Positions 24,393 through 36,013 of a stretch of 64,000 bases of DNA are shown piece by piece. The DNA lies in assembly GCA_001599595.1 (NCBI GenBank), contig BCHH01000005.1, forward strand, positions 1,619,552 through 1,683,551. Direction: 5' to 3'. The stretch comes from Beverwykella pulmonaria (lineage: Eukaryota; Ascomycota; Dothideomycetes; Pleosporales; Melanommataceae). The translations under genes and the position numbers were made by a program. A model generated the notes under the pieces. That model saw only the letters and a list, made by a program, of their open reading frames with translations, was not told the DNA's origin and did not search any database. Position 1 is the first letter of the stretch, and every line of letters starts with the position of its first letter.

Positions 24393-25260
24393 GATTATGT
24401 CGCGTCGAGCCGGCGTCGTGAAGGGTAGCGGTCAACAGGACGGTCAGCTAAGCGCGAGGAGAGAGAAAAACGAGAGTGAGGTGCACAAGACCGGAAGTGA
24501 GGATTTGGGGGGGCTATGGGCATAGAGTGGAGAAATAATGAGCAATCTTGAAATGCTGCCCTCGTCGGTGCAACACCCCAGTCAATGACGCAAACAAGCC
24601 GGGTTCGCGATCAGCACGACGCACGGAGGAACGGCCTGTAATTGTCAACGAAGTAGAGAGGAATTCGGCGCGTGCAAAAACATAAAAGGCAAAAGGGGGC
24701 GATGTTATGATACCACCGTCAGGCGCGTACAAGCTCTGTTTACTAGCCCCTAAACTGCGAGGGGGCCCATCATATAGTCTACAGTTTCAAATTAGGCGTC
24801 GCTGCCGAGGGCGCACCGACATCATTGGTCGTTGGTGGCGGCGGCAAGGAGTACATGTTTAATGGGAGAGAGTACGGTTTAGAATTGCTGGTGATGGCGG
24901 CGCACGATGGACTCCAGTGTGGAGGCGTCTGGCGTTGAAGGAGGAGGCATGTGGTTGGTAGGGCTGCAAAAGATGATAGCCATGACGTAGATGCACGTGC
25001 GGACGCGCTGTTTGCGTGTTAGCCTCCAGGGAGAGACGGAACTTCTTCCACACCAATATTTCAAAATTCTTTTTCTTCAATTCTCGCTAGGCCACCATAT
25101 TCCCATGCTATTCTGAGCCTTCTCTTCACGTCCTAATTATATATGCACCGTGTTTCCACCGCCAAGTGGCCTTTTTCTACGTTTTACCTCATGATCAGGA
25201 TCCAGCTGTGGATGAAGGGGATCAATTTCGACTGACGGCGTCCTTTATGTCCGCCAACGG
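24393..25260. other. Promoter region; small minus-strand frame at 24879-25064
   Basis: Promoter and leader of the coiled-coil gene. A minus-strand frame (24879-25064, 61 codons) ends in PPPSTPDASTLESIVRRHHQ, which looks protein-like, but no start with signal or splice support was found. Confidence 0.3.
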
Positions 25261-26377
25261 GTGGTATTAGCAATTTATTATCCTGTGCGATGGTCCATTA
25301 TAGGTAACATCTCACATCCAATATCTTGCATACACAACTTGGTCAGGCAGGCGAGTCGGTGCCTATACCATGCCAGAGGGGCTGTACTCGCACCTGTCTT
25401 TACGCCAACTTACTTCGAGCTGTTTCTGGGCACCTTCGAGCTCATTGCTCCCCAACCAGTGCTTGATCAAATCATTCGATGCCGGTCTCATTGGATCCGT
25501 TGCATTGCCACTATCCCTTACAAAGAGCCAATTCCTAGGTTGGATTGCAAGAGGCCATCGGGAGACGAGATTGAAGCCTCCTTTCTGGCACTAGCGCTTT
25601 CGATATGTGTTACAACCATTACGACCCTTCCTCGATGACACCAGCTATACGGTGGAGTGAGCGTTGAAGACTGTCTTGTCCTTGTGGAGCTCCTTAGGCT
25701 CTGGGACGGTACCAACGCTATCACTTTTAAGTGAAGCATAGCCATGTACAGTTTCTCCTGTAACATCCACATTGAACACGGGTTGGACTCCACGCTGTTA
25801 ACTCACCTAACTGCAATATCCGCTTTTCCATGAGCTCGACCGGATGGCGTCCATAGACCAGCAGCTCCTGAAGCGACTTTATTGGCTTACCTTCCTAGGT
25901 AAGTGCACAAGCTAATAGTTATGGATAGCTAACGCCCTGACAACATGCAGCCTACAAGTCGATCCACTCTCTCGTGCCCCTAGAAGTATCCGACGATGAG
26001 CTGCCTCCGTGCTTCACAGCAGGCTAGATTTAGACGCTAGGACGATAAAACGCCCCAGATCATACGTTCTTAGTCTCAATGCGCGCTCGAGATTGTTTAT
26101 GGGGTGTCAATTGAGTCAAGCAACAGCACAGAAGATGATCGCATACTTACAGGAATACATTATCAGAACTCGAGAAGCACTAGATGGCTTGCCACCAGCA
26201 CTGACCTGGAATGGCCATCTATCCAGCCCGATGAACGGTGGCGAGCTGCGTTACGAATGCGACTTCGACACCGACATAAACCTCAAGGACAGGCAGCTGT
26301 ATGTCCGCCAGAAATACGGCGTTGGTAGCCTTCCCGCCCTAAAACCCTTAATAGCTTCTCATCCCATGCACCTGTGA
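25261..26377 (+). pseudogene. Possible decayed fungal transcription-factor domain
   Basis: Several plus-strand pieces look protein-like but do not form one frame. The frame 25261-25638 contains PVFTPTYFELFLGTFELI and GDEIEASFLALALSI. The stretch near 25750 (NIHIEHGLDSTLLTHLTAIS) and the spliced piece starting at 25843 (LLKRLYWLTFL + AYKSIHSLVPLEVSDDELPP, joined over a GTAAGT...GCAG intron) resemble the middle homology region of Zn2Cys6 regulators, which has the pattern RxxFWLxF...RPxxLSDDD. No zinc cluster is present and stops interrupt it. The assignment is tentative. Confidence 0.3.
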
Positions 26378-27603
26378 ATGCAGGATGCATCGACGTAAGT
26401 GTAATTGTCGTGAAATTCGCGAGGCACGACTAAAAAATGACAGTTGAATAGGACATATACAATATTACCCTCTTAGATTTGGCTAGGACCGAGAACCATG
26501 AATTCTTCTGAGGTAATAGAAAAGCATCGGTGCTGTGTAGGATGCTCAAAACAAACAACTCCAGCGGGAGAATTACGCTATTGAAAGATCGGTTTAAGAC
26601 GCAGAGGGTATCCAAAGCTTTGGCCTGCATGAGATACAAAGAACATGAATGCCGGACGCACTTATGACGTTGGGAGAGTCTTGTTACACAGCCGCCGTCA
26701 ATTACCTTAATTAGTCAAATTAGATGTATGTTCGCTCAAACCCGGTCGCTTGGGGAAGCAAATATTACAAATGGAAGAGCAGCTCGCGGTCACTGATTCC
26801 ATGCAGGTAACGTAGGAGCAGGAACTGGAGTGGGAACTGAAGTAGGCGTGGGTGAAATACATTCGCATAAGTCACAAGGATGTCCTGGCGAAAGCTGAGA
26901 ATTCAAGAACATCATGGAGGACGTTAGGTTGCCTTCGTAGGAGCTCAAGGTTCTGCACAAAAATTTGTATTGGAATCGGGTCGCTCTGAACAGCCAGCTC
27001 GTAATATCTAAGCCTAACCAAAGACCAAGACCAGATATTTCAAGAAACTGAGAAATATGGCTACAGTAGAGGATCGAAATACTGGCAACAGCCTGGTAAG
27101 AGTCCAAACGCGAGGTAGTGAGATGAGATGAAACCCGATCACTGAGTACGATAAATTACAGGCTCTGCTCTGCATTCATTCTAGCGCCACGAAATCAATA
27201 TCAGAGACTACACGGTGAGAAAAAGAACGCAGATGCATGCAAAAGAGAGTGTTTGAGATCGAATAAAAAGAACTAGGTCCGGCAGCATATAATTCAGCTA
27301 ACAACCTCAATTCTCCTCCACTTTTAGTATTAAACAAAATATCCAGAAGTGCTAATGAATGTTTGTTTCATAAACTAGGTGTAACATCAGCCACTCTAGG
27401 TGAAACTGTATGATTCGGTTTTACATCAGGAACTTGTCATCTTGGTGCTGTTCTAACAGTTTTGGAGTAAGAATGTAATATATAATGATTTCTAAGAAAT
27501 ATAGACCCGAAGTGACTGGCATTATACTGTAGATACGTGAATTAGGGTGGGTATAACGGCCAAAGAATGTGTTTACAAGAAAACTGTATCTTCATAAAAG
27601 ACA
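26378..27603. other. Intergenic, no supported gene
   Basis: A minus-strand frame at 26790-27107 ends in a Pro/Thr-rich tail (SPTPTSVPTPVPAPTLPAW), but no other support exists for a gene. Confidence 0.35.
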
Positions 27604-29513
27604 CTACTCGAGCGGGATCGCGATGTTACCCCTGGTCCACTCACCACCCGCAATAGGTCTTGTGAACGCCGCAATGTCGTCTCCCTCCGTCTGATAGAAT
27701 ACGTACAAACTGTCCCATAATACTTTATCACCCTGCTTCTCTGCATATGCTGTGACGGTCAAATGAGTACCGCCCAATCCTTTCACAGGACCTGCGGGAT
27801 CAGTTATCGTGAAGGTATTTGTGGGCACGATGGTTGTGTTCTCTGCTTGGTAGGTCACATTGAACCCTTTGATGGTTTTATCAGCCATCTGAGCATAAAA
27901 GTAAGTCGTATACCCCAGGCTAGTGGAAGGGTAAACGGGCCCGATTGCTCCTTCAGTAGAGTTCCTCCATGCGTTGATCGGATGATTGTCCTCGGATGTA
28001 AGGTTTGTGTTGGTATCTTTCCACCAGAATTCAGTAGTGTTGTCTTTATTCACCATCATCGCGTATGTGGTTGTGCCTTCGCCCCAGCTGTAGCAGCCAA
28101 CACCAGCGTGAGTGTTCTTGGCCTGCCATTTATCGAGCGCTACCCATGTATCCTTACCCTGGTACCAAGCGTACTGTTGGAACGTGGAGTCGTCGGTGGG
28201 ATACCAGATGTTGATCCCTAAGTCGTATTAGATTTGATTATAAGACGCGCAAGAGAAAGGAGTATACCTAATCTGTTGTCGAAAGGAATATTATTCTGCT
28301 GGCCAGATGGTGTAGGGAATTTAGAGTAGTCCGAGTCCCCGTAATAGTTCCCTTTCCAGCATGCCTGGAGACCAACACTGGGATTATCCCACACTTTGAG
28401 GTTGAGGTTGCTAAGATATCCCTGCTCCCAAATATTGCTCACATTGGTCATTGTCACTTGGCGAAGTGTATTATTCTTGGACACGTAAAACAAATGGAAC
28501 TGCATCCCGTAGCTTTGATTAGTCCTAGAAGGTTACGTAACCGGATTGATGATCTTACCACTTGTGTGCTATTCACAGAATAAGCAACAGCAGATATCGG
28601 TGTAGAGTTTTTCGCGTCAGTCACGACTGTTTGAGCTTTGGTACCTCCAATCCATTTTCTGTCCGTAGTATATTGCATAAACCGAAGGTCCCCTGTCCAG
28701 TGTTGGAAGTAGAGTGTAAAGATTTTGCGCTGTTCTTTGTTCCAGGATTCGCCTGCCAATGCTATGCCAGATCCATTAAATGCTCCCTTCTTCGAGTAGA
28801 ATTTCTCATCGAGCGCGCCTCCGATGCAGACTTCCGGATGATCACGGCAATAGGGATCGACTTTCGTTGGGGCTCTATGGCGCAGTCAGTCTCACGTAGA
28901 GAGCATGTATAGAGATCGAAATACTAACGAGCGATGATGCTTCAGCCCGAGACCGAGACCCAGGCCCAGACCCAAGCCAAGGCTAATGATACAAATGGCC
29001 GTGACAATGAGAACGATGTATAAACGTCTCTTAGTTAGGCCACATTTTCTCGGCTTCTCCGGTGGAGGAACTGATCCAGCGCGCGAGATTGGCTCAACTT
29101 TCTCGTTCAATGAAAACGGTGGTATGTTTGGAGACATCAGTGTTGATCCGCCTCCAGATGAAGGAGACATCGGTCGGTTATCATGTTGCGGGTAATGCAT
29201 ATATGGGTAAACTACTTCGGGCGCCTCGTGGGCTGCTGGCGATCCTGGAGGCGGATAAGGCTCCAATTGCTGTTCTTTCTGCGGGAGAGGACTGTCATAT
29301 AGTCAGCCAGTAAATAATGCTATTTGAAAAGAACAAGATTGTGTCGTTCTCTCATATAGCAGTAAAGACGAGAGATACTCACGGCGTAACAACGAAGCCA
29401 TAGACATTATGGGGTGATGATTCAGCAATACTAATCTCATTCGGCTCTGGATATGTCTGTGGTGGGCTCCAGTACCCCTCTTCCTGTTGTCTGAAATTTT
29501 CACTTTTGTCCAT
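27604..29513 (-). CDS. Membrane-anchored fucose-specific lectin-like beta-propeller (5 exons)
   Basis: Exons 29513-29383, 29291-28929, 28874-28559, 28499-28268 and 28217-27604 (551 aa). All four introns (50-91 bp) have standard borders and compatible phases. A Pro-rich cytosolic N-terminus is followed by basic KCGLTKRR and one TM helix (LYIVLIVTAICIISLGLG, then a LG repeat), about residues 132-160. So it is a type II membrane protein. The extracellular domain has repeated blades with aromatic and acidic signatures (GTHLTVTAY, LYVFYQTEGDDIAAF, FHLFYVSKNNTLRQ, WKDTN) typical of the six-bladed fungal fucose-specific lectin fold. The domain begins with a Cys-containing stalk (DPYCRDHPEVCIGG). Expected role: surface glycan binding. 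The fold assignment rests on blade pattern and architecture, and binding residues were not verified. Confidence 0.78.
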
Positions 29514-30221
29514 TTTATCGGTAGAGCGAAATTAAGAACAGGCCTGACAACATCTTACCTTTATCGCCATGGCTCATTTCATGTGGGGAGGGGTGGTTGT
29601 ACATGCACAACGAGGCTATGTCGTGACGAGGCACAGGCTGAGGCCGCCAGCGAATGTGAGATGCAGTCTTCATGGTCTTGCAGGAGGGCCGAAAACTAAG
29701 ATACACAAAATCGCGCCTAGACTCTAATGGCGCAAGAGCCATCCACTCATCAAGAGAGGCCAAGCCATGACATTTTCTGGGGCGGCGTCAGCCGGAGGAC
29801 AATATCACCGATTTGGAGAGGATTCTTAGTGCTGCAGCTGTAATCGCCGAGACCTTCTGATTTAATTCATTTTTTTGACTGGAGGTAGACGTTTTGTTAT
29901 GGGGGCCAACATAAACCGTAGAACGGGTGCAATACAGTAAGTGTCGTATTGTCGCTCAATTCATCCGTCAGTGTATGATCGCAATGTTTCAGTATCAAAC
30001 TTGAGTTTTGAAACGGTGATGTGGGGTTTTGCTTGAGTCTAACTGTCATTTCTTACAAGGCATTGAGGGAGGAGCTGAACATTGTGGGCTGTTATCCAAG
30101 ATTCAGCCTCCTTAGGCTGGGAATTTCTATTAGAGCCAGTCAGCTATTGGTCAACACCGATCTCGAACAACGCATTCTAGCTGAGCCTTGCTTTCCGGAA
30201 ATGGAACTTACTAGCGAGAAA
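29514..30221. other. Intergenic, no supported gene
   Basis: Promoter region of the lectin-like gene. Frames on either strand lack motifs. Confidence 0.35.
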
Positions 30222-30533
30222 TCACTGATCAACAAGTGAGCTGATCGCCTGAGCGAGCTGGTCGCCTATGACTTGTATTATTACTAATCTAACTTCTAAC
30301 CCATTGTAGAAATGATCCCCAGCTGCTTGCTGGTCTCCAAACGCCTCAAACAACTCGACTAGGAACGATTCTCCAACACGATGGAGATGTCTTGCAGGGT
30401 CATAGTAGGTGTTGGGACAGGCTGATAGCAGGGGCAGCAACTCTTTACCAGCATCCAAGTGATCCAATATAAGGCGATAGAGCTTTCTGACCTTTACGTC
30501 CTCGTCGCCGCTGCTTTGTATTTACCTTACTTG
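30222..30533 (-). pseudogene. Uncharacterised ORF fragment
   Basis: An open frame without ATG runs from about 30533 to the stop at 30222. It reads protein-like (LYRLILDHLDAGKELLPLLS, ARHLHRVGESFLVELFEAFG). A possible AG acceptor lies at its upstream end, but no upstream exon was found. It may be the 3' end of a lost gene. No family recognised. Confidence 0.3.
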
Positions 30534-30912
30534 AAAAGCGTGTCTACATTTTGGTTCGCTCTGGGTCCTTTAAGGGATAACAACAACGACGTAGAAGGAA
30601 TTGTTTTCCAAATGACCGCTTAGAGAAGGATTGTGGAACTCAGTGGGGACATTGTGAGCTGCTGCGCGACTCGATCGATAGGCGACGGAAGATTTCGATA
30701 GCTTTAAGGACGAGAGTTGATAATAAAAATGTGGGGAGTGGAGTCTACAGATGAAAGTAATTTAGACGAGCAGGAGACACAGTATTTTGTGAGGCCTTAT
30801 GAGTAGTGTGTGCAGCCTTGACCCACACTTGCGAAGATTTTATTTTTGGTTGCAATAACTAATTGCACTTCTTGGCTTAACACCGGCCAAAGTTTTCTAA
30901 ACGCTTTAATAG
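30534..30912. other. Intergenic
   Basis: Nothing recognised. Confidence 0.35.
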
Positions 30913-31036
30913 CGTAAGCAAGGTGAGGTTTAAAAGTTCCAAAGATGTGTATTGTATGCGGTATGTACAATTGATATATATATGACGGACTGATTAGTCA
31001 GTGGCATATCCACGTGACGGTAGTGTCCTGCTTACA
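30913..31036 (+). mobile_element. LTR-like element, family 2, degenerate copy
   Basis: It begins CGTAAGCAAGG (first base and spacing altered from the family's TGTAAGCAGG) and ends AGTGTCCTGCTTACA. It shares the block GACGGACTGATTAGTCAGT, then GGCATATCCACGTGAC, with 31747-31879 in the same orientation. No target-site duplication is visible. Confidence 0.55.
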
Positions 31037-31746
31037 CACAGTCTGATATAAAACGGCCCCGAGGCATGGCATATAGTGATAGACGAGAAGAGGGTGAATT
31101 TACGGCCCCAGCTATGTACACGAAGAGGAGAATCAAGGGCCCAAGCTCTTTTTATGCCAAGGCATATGGCCCTTGATTAAATGGCCCCATCAGCAGCCAT
31201 ATGATTAATGTTTTGTTCTATACTGGGTTAGGCCGCCAAGCTTCTCAGCAGAAGTTCCTGAGTCGATCCCAGGATGCCTCAGAGCCTCAACCATCAACTA
31301 TCAGCAACCTCATCAAGCAATCAATTCGGCCCCAGATTGTACAATTCTGCGATCCCACCCACCATCCCATAGTTCTCTGTTTTTTTCCCCGTTGTAGATA
31401 GTTATCGCGCTTTGCGCTCGGCCGAACAGCTGGCTCACGATTGACGCGCTGAGTGAGATTCAGGATCAGGTATTGACGCTCACGGCAGCTTAAAAACCTG
31501 GTCAAGATAGCTGAATCCCCCTTGATGAGGTTTGACGCTCACGGCAGCTTAAGAACCTCATCAAGATAGCAGTCACGTGAACCCACTTCGAGCTACGCCC
31601 CCAAATATAGCCTTGTTTTTTCTCCCAAAAAACCAACCACCACACCTTGCTCGGGCCGATGAGATTGTATAGAAGGACCAGCTTCCCTCATTCAGCCTAG
31701 GTTGCCTCACTTGTGCCAGATTTTGCGGGTAGTGTCCTGGGCTTAC
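31037..31746. other. Sequence between two same-orientation LTR-like copies
   Basis: About 700 bp with no coding capacity and no clear primer-binding or polypurine site. It could be the interior of a small non-autonomous retroelement or unrelated DNA between two solo LTRs. Its right edge carries another LTR end (GTGTCCTGGGCTTAC) abutting the next copy, and it contains the 59-bp hairpin repeat. Confidence 0.3.
31473..31569. repeat. Two tandem 59-bp-spaced hairpin units
   Basis: TTGACGCTCACGGCAGCTTA occurs at 31473 and again at 31532. In the second unit the flanks form a perfect 12-bp inverted repeat, CTTGATGAGGTT (31521-31532) and AACCTCATCAAG (31554-31565), around a 21-nt loop. In the first unit the arms are similar but imperfect (GATCAGGTA, AACCTGGTC). 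Confidence 0.75.
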
Positions 31747-31879
31747 TGTAAGCAGGAGTGAGGATAAGAGAGGGTATAAAGGAGTTTATTGTATGTCTGA
31801 TATGTACAGCTGATATATATATAACGGACTGATTAGTCAGTAGCATATCCACGTGACAGTATGGTGTCCTGAGCTTACA
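31747..31879 (+). mobile_element. LTR-like element, family 2
   Basis: 133 bp, beginning TGTAAGCAGGAGTGAGG and ending GTGTCCTGAGCTTACA. It is alignable over its 3' half with 30913-31036, including GGACTGATTAGTCAGTAGC and CATATCCACGTGACAG. The flanks do not repeat. It may be one LTR of a pair or a copy inserted beside another LTR end. Confidence 0.6.
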
Positions 31880-32361
31880 TATGTGGATCCTCTTCTATCC
31901 CCTTAGATATAGTCTAAGAAGCTACGTACACAACTAATACGGGACAGTCTTTATATTTTAGCACCTCTCAAGGTCAATTTGATGATTTTCTAGCCCCCAA
32001 ACAGGTGCATTCACGCTGTTGAAAACTGACCGAAAGATTCGCGATTATAAACCCATTCTGGGAGACTTTTGTCTACCGACTGTACTATGCCACTTGCTAC
32101 GCTATCGTTAACTTTGGCACTCTGACCAAAATCCCTATCAGATTAGATTTTGATCTTGGATCGGAAGGTTTGTGGGACATTGCTAGGTGCATTGTATTTC
32201 AAATTGAGTTCAGCTTTTATTCGTGGTTATCGTAGATGCGAATTTCATCGCTCTTTTATAGTTAGCTTGCAATAAAAAGCAAATCCGCTATCTATTAAAG
32301 GTTCTGAGAATGGTATTTCGCTTTCTTATCCCAATGTACTCTTAATACGTGGCGTTAATAC
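31880..32361. other. Intergenic
   Basis: Nothing recognised. Confidence 0.35.
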
Positions 32362-32557
32362 TGTTGGTCTCACAGGGCTATTGCAATAGCAATGGGTGGG
32401 TTCTAAGCAAAGTATTGATTCGTGTCTGTCTCTATCTGAGGTGAGGCTCAGGAGGTTGTATCATCCCTTTGCCGCCAAGCATCGCTAGTGTCTCATGTGA
32501 TCGCCATGTGATCACGACATCACCACGTGATCACAACGTTCGATATATATTCCAACA
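32362..32557 (-). mobile_element. Solo LTR, family 1, inverted copy
   Basis: 196 bp, reverse complement of the element at 8517-8714 over its whole length, including the block CCAAGCATCGCTAGTGTCTC and both TGTTGG/CCAACA ends. Flanks read AATAC and CATAC, a 5-bp duplication with one mismatch. Confidence 0.78.
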
Positions 32558-32905
32558 CATACACCCTGTTCATAATGGGCTGTTCGCAGACATACTCTCC
32601 GATTGTACGTCGCTTTAGCCAGTTATGGTGCCAATCCTTTAGAATGATTTTAAAGCATTGCAGCTCCAAAAGAATGCTAGAGTAGGATACGACAGCTATG
32701 TTGAATATAGCGATGTGAATTCAAGATTTCGTTAGATGTGCGGGCTTGAAGAGGTCAATATTATACGAGTATGACTCCAATTCAGCAAGATCTAGATTAA
32801 AACTCAAAATATCACTTAATGAAATTTAATATACACCTAGATGAAGCTTGGCTTCTGTTGAAAATAAAGAACATAGCTCCCTTAACAATACCTCTTATGT
32901 GATGC
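32558..32905. other. Intergenic
   Basis: Three-prime flank of the SGNH hydrolase gene. Nothing recognised. Confidence 0.35.
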
Positions 32906-35572
32906 CTATATATCTTTCTTGCCAAGACGGATAGGAAAAGGGCCATCATTACTGTCCGGATCGTGCCCGCCATCTTCCAACCAAGAGAACTTTAATTCTC
33001 CATCCAAAGGATAGGTTGTAGCATAATATCCCATACATCGATAATACCAGAACCCGTAATCATGGTCTTCCACTGCGGTTTGTTAGTCCTTCTTTTCATA
33101 GCTGCCGCATCAAAGGAAGGCAGACTTACAGGCATGAAGTAGCTTTGTGAATCCGTACCTACAATCGTCGGAATTTTTATGTTCATATCCAATCCCCCTA
33201 CTTGTTGTCAGCGTTCGTAAAAAGCAATGAGGATGATACCCAGGTAGTGAAGCAGGGAATGTCTTGACTTACTCGCACCATTCGTTCTTCTCGTATGGTC
33301 CATTGCGACCCTCAATGTAGCTGTAATCACCCCCGGCCCACAAGGCAAAATTTCCATCTTGAACCGGAAAGTTGGGGCCCCCACTAGGCTCATCGTTGTT
33401 GCAGTACTTGTCAATGGCTCTATTTGCAACGTCCCAGCTCCACTGCTCGCCTCTAGTGGCCGTGAGGTAAATTTCCTGTCTTCCTTCTTTATTATAATCA
33501 CATGCTGGTTGCAAATCGAATGGTTTAATGGTTTCGGGAGGTGGGTATTCCATGGCGTGCTCTGCCCAGGGCGGATTGCCTTCGGTCACGGACGCGCTCA
33601 AGTCGACCATGTACTCAAGGCAATTTTCACCTTGGGCTTTAAAACCGTGAGAGAAGGAGGTGTCTTTGTGGCATTCATTCATTGCTCCAGATAAGACGTC
33701 CACGCAATTTTTCTCCCAAACGCGGCCTCCGTCTTTGCACTGCTCGTATGATCCGGGAGATGCGCGGAGCCACATGGATTGTCGCTTTGTGACTCCATAG
33801 CCAGAGACATCCCATCGATCGTAAATGAAATTATCGGAGGTAGCCTTCTCTCCGTGCCGATTTTTGCAAAATTGTTTGATCGCGTCTATGACGGGCGTTG
33901 AACCATCATTGGTCTTCTCTTTTGCTACCTCATATATCCTGTCAAAGCACTCCAAACCCCGTGGTGGTGCTGGCTGGGCTCGATCACAGGATTCGGCCGA
34001 TGGTATTCCCGCTCTCATCATTTCTGGCGCGTAAGGAAGCCCCATAGAGTGTGCCCTGTCGTTGGAAATGTGGAAGAGCGTAAGCTGTGCCATGATTCCG
34101 TGTAGGAAAGGCCGTGGGTGGAAAATTCGTTTAAAAGTGTCCGGTAATAACGAGCTGATCACATCTTGAGCATCTGCGTCTTCTGTCGTTTCTCTGTTTC
34201 CATTTTCTCCGACTAACTTCCAGTCTGGATGGTCTTTCATAGCAGTTTCGAACTTTGAAGCTATTTGTCCTTCGAAAGTGTCATTGCCCATCTCTTCTCC
34301 GTTCCGTTTAAGCTCTCCATGTTTCCAATCATCGAATTCTCCATCACTGGTACCTCGGTTGTAGAAGAGGAGACCGGGCCGATTGATCGCGGGCTCCTCG
34401 ATTCCGGGTTCACAGAATCGACCCTGAAGCAGACGAACGTATGGATCAATATCAACAAAGACGATCTTGTCTCCATGGCCATTCTTAACAATCGTTTCTT
34501 TGATCTTGTTGTTTACTCTAATTGCGAGATCATTCATTTTCCGTCGGTTGTCCTTGCTGAGTTGAACGAGTTGGCCCAACCAATTCCCAGCCCTCTCCCA
34601 AATTGCCCTGGTAAAATATTAGTAAAGGGGGGGAAATACAGTTTAGTGACATACCAACTAATGCTATCGCATTGATCAGTGTCCGCGTTCCAGAACTGGG
34701 CATATCCCGTCTGAAAAATCTTCCCATCGTCAGTCAACTTTGGCTTTAAAGCGCTGTATAATTCGTCAAGCCAACCGCCCAACTTGGTGTCAATTGCGTC
34801 GGATGTTTTCTTTATCATGTCCCCGCACTTATCGTGCAACGCTGCCTCTGGACTAATTTGATAGACACAGGCGTCAAGAAGATCGCTAAGATAGACGTCG
34901 TTTCCACCAGCAGATAGAGTGATCAGCTGCTGAGACTTATCTTCTAGTTGAGGAACCTGTCGTTCCTTCATTTGTGTCGATGTCCATCCCGAACAGGCTA
35001 GGAATTTGAATTCTCGCTCTCCATCGCCAAATTGCTCTGCTTCGTTCATGAGATATGGATCTTGACGCAGAACAACGATTAGCAAGATTTCTTGAGGTAA
35101 TAGGAAGAAAGAAAAATGAAGAAGGGGAAGGACGAATAAGGGCGCGAACACTGGGACATGATGAGTACAAGAAGCCTCAAACCGACACATTCGTGCTAGT
35201 TCAACGAATCTAGTACATGCACAGTCCTGGTTCTTGTAACCCCACCATACGTACACGCAGAGTCCCATCTTGAACATAGCCAGTCATCTCGGTGAATGAC
35301 GTTTCCAAGCCTTTTTCCGGCTCCGATCCCAGCAGCCTGAATGACGTCAGCTTCACTCTTTTTCCGAGACAACGATTCATTTCAACACTTACATACGAAT
35401 CACCCACTGCCGCCCAATTCTTGATATACGAAAGGTCTTCAGGGTCCTTATCTTCAGCCCGAGAAAAAGCAGCTCTGTGGAGCTTACCACCCTCCATCGA
35501 ATCGAGGAATGGAAAGCTATGGCCGATCCGCGAGAAAGCTAAAGCAGCCGAAATGAGCGAAAACAATAACAT
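32906..35572 (-). CDS. Secreted SGNH/GDSL-type hydrolase (6 exons)
   Basis: Exons 35572-35393, 35336-35255, 35060-34655, 34607-33273, 33197-33130 and 33072-32906 (745 aa). Phases agree at all five junctions. The ATG at 35572 starts a signal peptide (MLLFSLISAALAFS). SGNH block I is WAAVGDSYAAGIGAG with the nucleophile Ser at residue 59. CSRWDSAYPYL and FLACSG follow, then block III SAGGNDVYL (GGND at about 139-142). A DIDPYVRLLQGRFCEPG segment and FHPRPFLHG are candidate positions for the later Asp/His. The C-terminal 300 residues are Cys-rich and uncharacterised. Predicted role: extracellular ester or glycan-ester hydrolysis, substrate unknown. At 745 aa it is much longer than a simple GDSL lipase. 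The exon 5-6 part rests on splice logic alone. Confidence 0.8.
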
Positions 35573-36013
35573 GACAGATTTGGTTGTACGCAATCTTAAT
35601 GTTAGGAATGATGTGATGCAATAAAATAGCGAGGGGAGGTGAAGACTTTATGGAAATGCAGCTCCAAATCATGAGTGACACGGTGCGTGCTAAGCATATT
35701 TGGTATACGTTTCAAATGACACTAGACTGTGATTGCTACAGAAAACTTGGTGGAACACAAATGAAAATGATTCAAAAAAACGCCCGTAGGAAGTGGCAAG
35801 ACGGACCAAGCAAGGTCAACTGAGTCGTAGAAAGAACGGAATTGTAAGAAGCTCTTAGTGTCAAGTTTCACCACACTCAGGAGTGCCCTAGAGGAGTAGC
35901 CAGATATGCCAAGAGGGCGTCTAGAAGTTGTAGACCTGGGAGAAATGAGGGTGAGGTGCCAGGTGCCGGACCCCAGTGTCAAGCTTTGCTGCGCAACGTC
36001 GTAGATGTAGCGC
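35573..36013. other. Intergenic promoter region
   Basis: Upstream of the SGNH hydrolase gene. Nothing else recognised. Confidence 0.35.

Noticed and set aside
31037..31746. A complete small LTR retroelement between the two family 2 copies
   Set aside because: No matching target duplication, primer-binding site or polypurine tract could be seen, so two independent LTR copies are equally likely.
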